Source of the DNA: CAZBUK01 sp964495085
Lineage (GTDB): Bacteria; Bacteroidota; Ignavibacteria; T3Sed10-11
Direction of reading: 5' to 3'
Length of the DNA stretch: 25,573 nucleotides
NCBI GenBank assembly: GCA_964495085.1
Contig: CAZBUK010000053.1
Location: 1-25,573, forward strand
Part shown: positions 16,275 to 22,938 of the stretch, piece after piece
Position numbering within the stretch: the stretch's first letter is position 1
How the letters are laid out: each line of letters begins with the position of its first letter
Notes under the pieces: model-generated
What the model was told of the DNA's origin: nothing
The model's database searches: none
The model's input: the letters and a program-made list of their open reading frames with translations, nothing else
Made by a program: the position numbers and the translations under genes

Positions 16275-16357
16275 CTGAATTTTCCGTTCCAAAATAAATA
16301 TTATACTATTTGTCAAAGAACTGACCGAAATAGATACAGGAACACCATTTGAAAAAA

Positions 16358-16471
16358 ATGATCTCTGCCGCCGATCCCGGCAAGTATGTCGCAGCTCTCG
16401 ACGGCTGGCGCCCGAGAGGCCGATCTACTTCGCACGTAGGTACGAGCCGCGATGAAATTGACGGTAGTTAA
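16358..16471 (+). pseudogene. Possible remnant of a DUF1801-like gene
   Basis: A 37-codon frame with AADPGKYVAALDGWR, which resembles the opening segment of DUF1801 (YdhG-like) proteins, then drifts into unrelated sequence and stops. The rest of the expected protein of about 120 residues is not visible downstream. I read it as a decayed N-terminal fragment. The match is short and from memory, so chance is possible. Confidence 0.25.
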
Positions 16472-16546
16472 TAAATAGAGTTTAGAAGTACCATCGAGGC
16501 GTGAACTCTCCCGGGAACTACATAAGAGTTTCCCGCACCAGCTGTA

Positions 16547-17974
16547 TCAAAATCGAAGCGTGAAAACAGTCTCCTCTCCCGGTTTTGAGCGGACGCTGAC
16601 GAATCCGCCGTGAAGCCGCATGATCTGGCGGGTGAGACTGAGACCTACTCCGGATCCGCTCTCCTTGGTCGTATAGAAGGGAATAAAAATCTTGTCGAGC
16701 GCATCGGTGAGGATTCCGGGACCGTTATCCTGCACCGTCACCACAACCCTTCCCCGGTTATCGAGACCCGCAAAGAGTCGGATCGTTCCTCCCTGTTTTC
16801 CGTCCAGCGCCTCGATGCTATTCTTTAACAGGTTGATCAGAACCTGCTCGATAAGTTCCGGATCCGCGGTCAATTCGAGCGATTCCGGTTCGACGCGGGA
16901 GACGATCCTGATGCTCGATCCGGGTATCTGGGTTTTCATCAGCTTGATAACCCGTTCGAACAGGGAGGCAACGCCGGTAATATGAAAATTTGGCTTTGGT
17001 ATTCTCGTCAGATTGCGGTAGGCATTGACGAAATGTAACAGTCCCTCGCCGCGTTTCTCGATCGTTAAAAAAGCGCTCCGGAGATCGTCGAGGAGGTCGG
17101 TGGCGATATCCACGCGCTCTCCTTCCTGCGCGCCGATCCCCCTTATCAGATCGTTGCCCGTCGACGCGAGCGAAGCGATGGGAGTAACGGAGTTCATGAT
17201 CTCATGCGTGAGCACCCGGATAAGATTCTGCCATGCCTCCATCTCCTTCTCCTCCAGCTCCCGCCTTATATTCTGGAGAGAAACGAGTTTATATTTCTCG
17301 CTGCGAAGTTTGAATTCGACGGCGAACGCTGCAAGCTGGAGCCGTTCATACGGCGTGTCGAGTTTGATGATTTCTTTTTCTCCCGATCGCAATCGAAACA
17401 ACGTATCGACAAACTGTTTATTCTTTTCCTCAAGATTCTTGATATTCCGCACACTGAATTCTGCCTCGCTTCGCATCGATCCTGACGGCGATTCTGTTTC
17501 GCCGGCGATGCCGTTGCCGTAAAGTATCGTATTCCTCAGCAATTTTTTTGCGGCGTTGTTGATCAGCTCGATCTCCCCGGAATCTTTGAAGGCAATCAAT
17601 CCGATACCGACATGCTGCACTACGGTCTGGAGGTACCTGTATTGCTCCTCGGTCTTGCTCCGGGCCTCCCTGAACTCGGCCATCACGTCGTTGAACGCCG
17701 CATTCAGGTCGTCGAACGATTTCCCGTGCAGCGTGACGCCGAATGTCTGCGAGAAATCGGCATACTTGATCGACTGCAGGAATCTCACCAGATCGCGGTT
17801 GGTCCTTTCGATGAGGCGCATGAGCGATACGACCTGGACGACGATAACGAACCCGGTCAGCGCCGTGGTGGCATAGAGATCGGTATCGATCAGAAAGTAG
17901 AAGAAAAAGATGAGGGTCAGACTGAGAAGGACGATCCGAACGCCCACGTTGAACCGGAAGTTTTTAAAGGCCAT
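16547..17974 (-). CDS. NtrY-like sensor histidine kinase
   Basis: A 475-residue sensor kinase, partner of the NtrC-type regulator encoded directly upstream. Two membrane helices (about 11-28 and 36-54) are joined by only about seven residues, so there is almost no periplasmic sensor. A HAMP/linker region and a PAS-like domain (about 110-235, with VGIGLIAFKDSGEIELINNAA) follow. The phospho-acceptor is His257 in VLTHEIMNSVTPI. ATPase motifs are EQVLINLLKNSIEAL, VQDNGPGI, PFYTTKESGSGVGLSL. Its ATG lies 11 bases inside the end of the regulator gene, giving translational coupling. The lack of an outer domain suggests it senses within the membrane or through another protein, perhaps the transporter encoded by the divergent operon. 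Confidence 0.9.
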   Translation of the reverse strand: MAFKNFRFNVGVRIVLLSLTLIFFFYFLIDTDLYATTALTGFVIVVQVVSLMRLIERTNRDLVRFLQSIKYADFSQTFGVTLHGKSFDDLNAAFNDVMAEFREARSKTEEQYRYLQTVVQHVGIGLIAFKDSGEIELINNAAKKLLRNTILYGNGIAGETESPSGSMRSEAEFSVRNIKNLEEKNKQFVDTLFRLRSGEKEIIKLDTPYERLQLAAFAVEFKLRSEKYKLVSLQNIRRELEEKEMEAWQNLIRVLTHEIMNSVTPIASLASTGNDLIRGIGAQEGERVDIATDLLDDLRSAFLTIEKRGEGLLHFVNAYRNLTRIPKPNFHITGVASLFERVIKLMKTQIPGSSIRIVSRVEPESLELTADPELIEQVLINLLKNSIEALDGKQGGTIRLFAGLDNRGRVVVTVQDNGPGILTDALDKIFIPFYTTKESGSGVGLSLTRQIMRLHGGFVSVRSKPGEETVFTLRF

Positions 17975-19340
17975 ATTTCTCGAGCCGGCGGTAAAGTGAA
18001 GTACGCGTCAGGCCGAGTTCCCGTGCGGCCTGCGAGATATTGCCGTTATATTTGCTTATGGCTTTCAGTATCGCGAGTTTTTCGAGATTCTCGAGATTAT
18101 AATTTTCGACCAGCAGCTCTTCGTCCGGTCCATCCTGACTCTGGAGCAGAAAGTCGTGCGGTTGGAGCGTCTCGGTCTCGCTCATGATAACTGCCCGCTC
18201 GACGGCGTGCTGCAGTTCACGAACGTTTCCCGGCCAGGCATAATTCTGCAGTTTCTTGATCACGCCGGGCGCGCATTGCTTCAGACCCCGGTTATATTTC
18301 CGTACATACAGCGATATGAAATGCTCGGTGAGCAGCGGGATATCCTCAGGACGGTCGCGCAGCGGCGGCACCTGAATCTCGACGGTATTGATCCGGTAGA
18401 GCAGATCCTGCCGGAATTTATTTTCCGATACCAACCGATGAATGGGCAGGTTCGTCGCGCAGATCAATCGGATATCAATCGGACGCGGCGTATTCGAACC
18501 GACACGGTACACCACCCTGTTCTGCAATACCGTCAGGAGTTTCGACTGGAGCTGCAGCGACAGGTTACCGATCTCGTCGAGAAACAACGTTCCGCCCGAT
18601 GCGATCTCGAACCGTCCCGGCTTATCCTCCTTCGCATCGGTGAAGGCGCCTTTCGCATAACCGAACAACTCGCTCTCGAACAGACTCTCCGTGAGCGATG
18701 CCATATCGACGTTGATGAAGACTTCTCCCCGCCGTGCCGAGTGACGGTGTATCGCACGCGCAACGAGTTCTTTACCGGTCCCGTTCTCGCCGAGGATCAC
18801 GACGTTCGCGTCGGTCCCCGCGACCTTTTGTATCGACCCGAAGACATCACGGATTACCTTCGACGTCCCGATCATATCATGGAACGGCTGATCGAGATCG
18901 GCGCTCAGCTGCCGCTGGCGGATGCGGAGGGTATCAGCTTCAAGACGGGAAGCTCTCAATCTGAGAGCTGCCGTGATGGTCGCAAGTAGTTTTTCGTTCT
19001 GCCATGGCTTCAAAATAAAATCCATGGCGCCCTCCTTGATCGCGCGAACCGCCATCTCGATGTCGCCGAACGCCGTAACGAGTATGACGACCGCTCCCCT
19101 GTCGAGCTCGAGTATCCGGCTCAGCCACCGGAATCCCTCCGACCCGCTGGTGACGTCTTTGGTGAAGTTCATATCGAGTAGAATGACGTCGTAGCGTTCA
19201 TTCGTAAGGAGCGAGGGGATCTTCGAAGGGTTTCGTTCGGTGTGAACTATTCCGATATGTTGTTTCAGGAAAATTCGTGCTGCGGTGAGTACGTCTGCAT
19301 CGTCATCGATGATGAGGATTTTACCCTGCTTCGAATTCAT
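17964..19340 (-). CDS. NtrC-family sigma-54 response regulator
   Basis: A 458-residue sigma-54-dependent activator. The N-terminal receiver has Asp12-14, phospho-acceptor Asp56 and Lys111 in the LKPW motif. The AAA+ domain (about 153-385) has Walker A GENGTGKE (184-191), GAFTDA (231-236, in place of canonical GAFTGA), Walker B GGTLFLDE (249-256) and the arginine-finger region FRQDLLYR (309-316). A Fis-type helix-turn-helix closes the protein (about 433-453, NISQAARELGLTRTSLYRRL). AAGGA before the ATG at 19340 supports the start. The overlapping kinase gene is its partner. The divergent ABC operon has a sigma-54 promoter, so that operon is the likely target. Confidence 0.93.
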   Translation of the reverse strand: MNSKQGKILIIDDDADVLTAARIFLKQHIGIVHTERNPSKIPSLLTNERYDVILLDMNFTKDVTSGSEGFRWLSRILELDRGAVVILVTAFGDIEMAVRAIKEGAMDFILKPWQNEKLLATITAALRLRASRLEADTLRIRQRQLSADLDQPFHDMIGTSKVIRDVFGSIQKVAGTDANVVILGENGTGKELVARAIHRHSARRGEVFINVDMASLTESLFESELFGYAKGAFTDAKEDKPGRFEIASGGTLFLDEIGNLSLQLQSKLLTVLQNRVVYRVGSNTPRPIDIRLICATNLPIHRLVSENKFRQDLLYRINTVEIQVPPLRDRPEDIPLLTEHFISLYVRKYNRGLKQCAPGVIKKLQNYAWPGNVRELQHAVERAVIMSETETLQPHDFLLQSQDGPDEELLVENYNLENLEKLAILKAISKYNGNISQAARELGLTRTSLYRRLEKYGL

Positions 19341-19424
19341 AGCATCCTTCAGGTATGCCGGATCTGTGGTTTACCAACTCTACCCGGTTGCGATGGGAAC
19401 GCGAGCAACGGATCGTGACTAACG

Positions 19425-19439
19425 AAATCTGTGAGATTT
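19425..19439. promoter_or_regulatory. Candidate activator site, palindrome 1
   Basis: AAATCT-GTG-AGATTT is a perfect 6-bp-arm palindrome about 140 bases upstream of the predicted sigma-54 start site, a usual distance for NtrC-type enhancer binding. Its centre is about 30 bases (three helical turns) from the next palindrome, but the two sequences differ. Confidence 0.35.
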
Positions 19440-19454
19440 GTCCTACCTTTGCTA

Positions 19455-19470
19455 TGTACGGATTCGTACA
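19455..19470. promoter_or_regulatory. Candidate activator site, palindrome 2
   Basis: TGTACG-GATT-CGTACA is a perfect 6-bp-arm palindrome about 100-115 bases upstream of the predicted sigma-54 start. It is the better candidate for the upstream activating sequence of the divergent NtrC-type regulator. Confidence 0.45.
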
Positions 19471-19544
19471 CCTATTGTTTCGCCGCCGTACAGTAGATCA
19501 TCAATAATCCTTTAAAATATCCGGGATTCGGGAATAATGCTCAT

Positions 19545-19560
19545 TGGCCCGGAAATTGCT
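19545..19560 (+). promoter_or_regulatory. Sigma-54 promoter of the ABC-export operon
   Basis: TGGCCCG-GAAA-TTGCT matches the sigma-54 consensus TGGCACG-N4-TTGCT with one mismatch, with GG (19546-19547) and GC (19558-19559) exactly ten bases apart. Transcription would start near 19571, about 76 bases before the adaptor ATG. The neighbouring divergent gene encodes a sigma-54 activator, which strongly supports the call. Confidence 0.75.
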
Positions 19561-19646
19561 ATTAATATAGATAAATCCGGTGTAATTTCCGCATACGGTC
19601 TCAATCCGAAACTCATTTCTGATCGCAATATCGTCAACGAATCGAC

Positions 19647-20897
19647 ATGGATAGAAAAATAGAAAAGAAAAAATGGCCTCCCCGAAAGCTCGCTATCGCA
19701 GGCTTCACGGGCGTATTCGTCGTCTTCGTTTTATACAGCCTGATCTTTGGGGACAGCAGTACACGGCTGAACGTAGAATCCGACCGGATTACCGTATTTA
19801 CGGTCAAGCGGGGTGAATTTCAGGAATTCATCCCCGTAAACGGAACTGTCATTCCGATTCGCACAATATACCTTGATGCGGTCGAAGGGGGACGCATCCA
19901 CCGTCTCCATACCGAGGGGGGAAATTTCGTCACTGAAGGAGATACCATACTCACCTTGACTAACAATGTGCTCCAGCTCGATGTGTTCAATCGCGAAGCA
20001 CAGATCCTCGAACAGATAAACAATCTTCAGAACACTCGGTTGAATCTGCAACAGCAGCGACTTCGGCTTCGCGAGCAGGTGCTCGACCATGAATACCAGC
20101 TCACGAACCGTGAACGCGTCTACCGTCAGAACAAAGAACTGAACGAGAAAAACCTAATCTCGGTCCGCGAGTACCTGGATTCAAAAGACGCATATGAGCA
20201 GACGCAGAAGCAGCTCGATCTCGTTGCGGAGACGCTCAGGCTCGACTCGCTCGCAACCGAAAGTCAGCTCCAGCATATAGAATCGTCTTTGCAGCGAATG
20301 ATGATCAACCTGGATATGGTACGCCGCAGTCTCGATAATCTGATTCTCACTTCGCCCGTCACGGGCCAGCTGACCTCGTTGAACGCGGAGATCGGCGAAT
20401 CGAAGAACCGGGGCGAACGCCTCGGACAGGTCGATGTACTCGACGGATTCAAGGTCAGAGCTTCGATCGACGAGCATTACATCGCGCGCATCAACATCGG
20501 TCAGACCGGCGATTTTGATTTTGCGGGTTCATCGTATTCGCTCGTCATCACAAGGGTATATCCGGAGGTACGGGACGGGAGATTCGAGGTGGATATGGAA
20601 TTCGAAGGAGCGGTCCCCGACAATATACGGCGCGGGCAGACGCTCAGGATTCGGCTCGCCCTCGGCGACCTCTCCGAAGCGACGCTCCTTGCACGGGGAG
20701 GATTCTTTCAGCGTACCGGCGGCCAGTGGGTGTACGTCGTCGATCCGTCGGGATCTTTTGCCGTCCGCCGATCGATCAGACTGGGGAGACAGAACCCGCA
20801 GTTCTTCGAGGTCATCGAAGGGCTTGAAATCGACGAGCGTGTCATCACCTCGTCATACGACACTTTCGGCGATATCGATAAACTCATTCTCAAATAA
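19647..20897 (+). CDS. HlyD/MacA-type periplasmic adaptor of an ABC exporter
   Basis: A 416-residue adaptor anchored by one N-terminal helix (about 16-34) with the rest in the periplasm. It has the first lipoyl half (about 60-100, VEGGRIHRLHTEGGNFVTEGD), a long coiled-coil hairpin rich in Gln, Leu and Arg (about 105-225), the second lipoyl half (NLILTSPVTGQLTSLNAEIGE) and beta-barrel domains ending with GLEIDERVITSSYDTFGDIDKLILK. The family links an inner-membrane exporter to an outer-membrane channel. It opens the operon behind the sigma-54 promoter; the next frame begins two bases after its stop. No clear Shine-Dalgarno is seen. It is distinct from the RND adaptor near 10 kb, which has a much shorter hairpin. 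Confidence 0.88.
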   Translation: MDRKIEKKKWPPRKLAIAGFTGVFVVFVLYSLIFGDSSTRLNVESDRITVFTVKRGEFQEFIPVNGTVIPIRTIYLDAVEGGRIHRLHTEGGNFVTEGDTILTLTNNVLQLDVFNREAQILEQINNLQNTRLNLQQQRLRLREQVLDHEYQLTNRERVYRQNKELNEKNLISVREYLDSKDAYEQTQKQLDLVAETLRLDSLATESQLQHIESSLQRMMINLDMVRRSLDNLILTSPVTGQLTSLNAEIGESKNRGERLGQVDVLDGFKVRASIDEHYIARINIGQTGDFDFAGSSYSLVITRVYPEVRDGRFEVDMEFEGAVPDNIRRGQTLRIRLALGDLSEATLLARGGFFQRTGGQWVYVVDPSGSFAVRRSIRLGRQNPQFFEVIEGLEIDERVITSSYDTFGDIDKLILK

Positions 20898-20899
20898 TC

Positions 20900-21316
20900 A
20901 TGGCCCGGCGAACACCTTCATTGCAATCACCGGACAGGCGGGTAACTTCAATGCAGCAGGCAACACCGGACTTTCGGAAGATGGAGCTCTGGCAGAAAAG
21001 CCGCCATCTGACCGCGATTCTCATGATGGCAACCACCGCGCCCGCACGGGGCTCCGTACCGGATTCGGCGCTTGCGGAACAAATACAAAAACACTGCGTA
21101 TCAATTCTTACACAGATCTTCGAGGCATTTCAACAGACGGAAACGCCGCATCGACAGAGACACTTCGACAATGCACTGCTTCTGCTCGAATCGCTGCGTG
21201 CTCAACTCGAGCACGCCCGGGTCGAGAATCTATTCGACCACCCGATGGCGAACTCGCTGCTTCACGAGATCCGGGAGCTCAGCGCCCTTATACCGACACA
21301 ATCACAAGCATCCTAA
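20900..21316 (+). CDS. Four-helix-bundle protein (S23/IVS-like)
   Basis: A 138-residue protein, probably a cytoplasmic four-helix bundle of the 23S-intervening-sequence (S23)/bAvd-like family. The key segment is DFRKMELWQKSRHLTAIL (about 24-41), matching the typical FRKLEVWQKA opening; SVLxQIFEAFQQ and the later RHFDNALLLLESLRAQLEHARVENL helix fit the family plan. It is divergent: the expected SIPxNIAEG turn reads ISILTQIFEAF. The first ATG is two bases after the adaptor stop, and Met18 (20951) is another possible start that better fits family length. Its position between adaptor and ATPase genes implies co-transcription. Family members are known as rRNA-insert proteins and as accessory proteins of retroelements; a role in export is not established. 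Confidence 0.65.
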   Translation: MARRTPSLQSPDRRVTSMQQATPDFRKMELWQKSRHLTAILMMATTAPARGSVPDSALAEQIQKHCVSILTQIFEAFQQTETPHRQRHFDNALLLLESLRAQLEHARVENLFDHPMANSLLHEIRELSALIPTQSQAS

Positions 21317-21339
21317 CAATATTCCGGAGATAAACACCA

Positions 21340-22044
21340 ATGCTTAAAACCGTCAATCTGAAGAGGGTTTATACGACCGAGGAGGTCGAAACGACCGCAC
21401 TCAACAATGTAAATTTCGACGTACAGGCAGGCGAGTTCGTCGCCATTATGGGACCGTCGGGATGCGGAAAATCCACGCTCCTCAATATCCTCGGACTCCT
21501 GGATAATCCGTCCGGAGGTGAGTACTTTTTCCTGGAACACGAAGTATCGAAGCACAGCGAACGGCAGCGCGCAAACCTCAGAAAATCCAATATCGGATTC
21601 GTTTTCCAGAGCTTTAACCTCATCGACGAGCTCACCGTGTACGAGAACGTGGAGCTCCCTCTCCTCTATCTCGGGTATTCCGGATCGGATCGCGAGAAAA
21701 GGGTTCAGGTAGTTCTCGAACATATGGAAATCATGCACCGGAAGAATCATTTTCCGCAGCAGCTCTCGGGCGGACAGCAGCAGCGCGTCGCGGTCGCCCG
21801 CGCCATCGTCGCAAAACCGAAGCTGATCCTCGCCGACGAACCGACCGGGAATCTCGACTCTACCCACGGCGACGAAGTGATGCGGCTCCTGACCGAACTG
21901 AACGAGGCCGGAACGACCGTCATCATGGTAACCCATGCCCAGATGTATGCGGAGTATGCACACAGAATCGTACATCTTTTCGACGGACATATCGTGTCGG
22001 AGAATATTCTCAAAACCCAGGCGACATCTGCCATTGGATCATAA
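21340..22044 (+). CDS. ABC exporter ATPase (LolD/MacB type)
   Basis: A 234-residue nucleotide-binding subunit with all ABC motifs: Walker A GPSGCGKST (38-46), Q-loop Gln90 in FVFQSFNLIDELTVYENVELPL, signature LSGGQQQR (142-149), Walker B LILADEP (162-168), D-loop and H-loop His199. The QSFNLI and ENVELPL segments are typical of the LolD/MacB/FtsE group, which powers FtsX-type permeases that drive adaptor-linked export or lipoprotein release. GGAG lies ten bases before the ATG. It follows the four-helix-bundle gene by 23 bases. Its cognate permease is probably the FtsX-type protein at 22939, but a composition break and an extra gene lie between them. Confidence 0.92.
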   Translation: MLKTVNLKRVYTTEEVETTALNNVNFDVQAGEFVAIMGPSGCGKSTLLNILGLLDNPSGGEYFFLEHEVSKHSERQRANLRKSNIGFVFQSFNLIDELTVYENVELPLLYLGYSGSDREKRVQVVLEHMEIMHRKNHFPQQLSGGQQQRVAVARAIVAKPKLILADEPTGNLDSTHGDEVMRLLTELNEAGTTVIMVTHAQMYAEYAHRIVHLFDGHIVSENILKTQATSAIGS

Positions 22045-22137
22045 GTATCGGCGACACCGGCGGATATTCTGCTAAGAGGTGGAACCCATGAAGATAATGA
22101 CAATAAGTGTCGGACGCGGATTCGAAATCTGACGGAG

Positions 22138-22157
22138 TTTTTAAAATATGAATAGTA
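22138..22157 (+). repeat. 20-bp direct repeat, copy 1
   Basis: TTTTTAA-NN-TATGAATAGTA, matching 25303-25322 at all but the two central bases. It lies 44 bases before the concanavalin-like gene, in the first AT-rich intergenic bases. Either a shared promoter/leader element or the edge of an inserted segment. Confidence 0.4.
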
Positions 22158-22201
22158 GCCGTTCCATAACGAGTCACTATAAGACTGGAAACGATGATAA
22201 A

Positions 22202-22876
22202 ATGAGAAAAATAAAAATAACAATAGTTCTTACTCTGATTATATTTCTAATAAATGAGTATTCTTATTCTCAAGATGAGAGTACCGTTCCCGACCTCGCA
22301 AAAATAGTTAATGAGGAGGTCTGGATTATTTCCAACCGTATTGTAGACTCGTCCGGCGACATAGATAAAACAGTTGTATTTTTTAATTCACAGTCCGGAG
22401 ATGGCATTGCCTGGTTAAAAGGTTTTAACTTAAAGAACGGCACAATTGAAGCGGATATAAAGGGAAAAGATGTGCAGGGTTCAAGCTTTGTCGGTATTGC
22501 GTTCCGCGGAGTAGATGAGCAAACATACGATGCCGTTTATTTTCGGCCTTTTAATTTTAACAGCGAAGATCCCGTACGTGCCGGACGGTCGGTTCAATAT
22601 ATCTCTCATCCGACATATACCTGGCATAAGTTGCGTGAGACTTTTCCCGAAGCATATGAGAATCCCGTCAACCCCGTTCCCGATCCCGATTCTTTTTTTC
22701 ATATAAGGATCGTTTTGGAAAAGCCGAAGGTAAGCGTATTCGTAAACAATGCCGACCAACCTTGTTTGGTTGTAAATGAGTTGTCGGATAGAACCGGCGG
22801 GTGGGTAGGTCTCTGGGTAGGGAATTATTCCGATGGTGCATTTGCAAATCTGAAAATAACTAGAAAAGAGTACTAG
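22202..22876 (+). CDS. Secreted concanavalin-like (LamG/DUF1080-like) protein
   Basis: A 224-residue secreted protein. The signal peptide MRKIKITIVLTLIIFLINEYSYS is followed by a beta-sandwich domain with FNLKNGTIEADIKGKDVQGSSFVGIAFRG, YDAVYFRPFNF, a VQYISHPTYTWHKLRE segment and GGWVGLWVGNYSDGAFANLKI, typical of concanavalin-A-like/LamG sandwiches related to DUF1080 proteins. These bind or process carbohydrates, but no catalytic residue can be assigned here. The start at 22202 is chosen because it directly gives the signal peptide; an ATG at 22148 adds 18 polar residues. Base composition is much more AT-rich than the upstream operon. It lies 62 bases before the permease gene and may be co-transcribed with it. 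Confidence 0.75.
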   Translation: MRKIKITIVLTLIIFLINEYSYSQDESTVPDLAKIVNEEVWIISNRIVDSSGDIDKTVVFFNSQSGDGIAWLKGFNLKNGTIEADIKGKDVQGSSFVGIAFRGVDEQTYDAVYFRPFNFNSEDPVRAGRSVQYISHPTYTWHKLRETFPEAYENPVNPVPDPDSFFHIRIVLEKPKVSVFVNNADQPCLVVNELSDRTGGWVGLWVGNYSDGAFANLKITRKEY

Positions 22877-22938
22877 AACACTCTGTTGTGGAGTAAACGG
22901 GTTTCGAAAACTTCAACAACACCCCATCAGGATAGTCT

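Larger units (their letters stand above)
16050..16546. other. Intergenic region with palindromes
   Basis: About 500 bases between two leftward genes. I see three palindromes: AACGGA/TCCGTT (16143-16163), ATGCT/AGCAT (16171-16185) followed by five T, and the perfect CCGGATA-T-TATCCGG (16260-16274). TTGACA occurs at 16239-16244. A gene-fragment-like frame sits at 16358-16471. Apart from these I find nothing. Confidence 0.55.

Noticed and set aside
20434..21333. A 299-codon plus-strand open frame
   Set aside because: It overlaps the adaptor and four-helix-bundle genes out of frame and is Ser/Arg-rich low-quality sequence.
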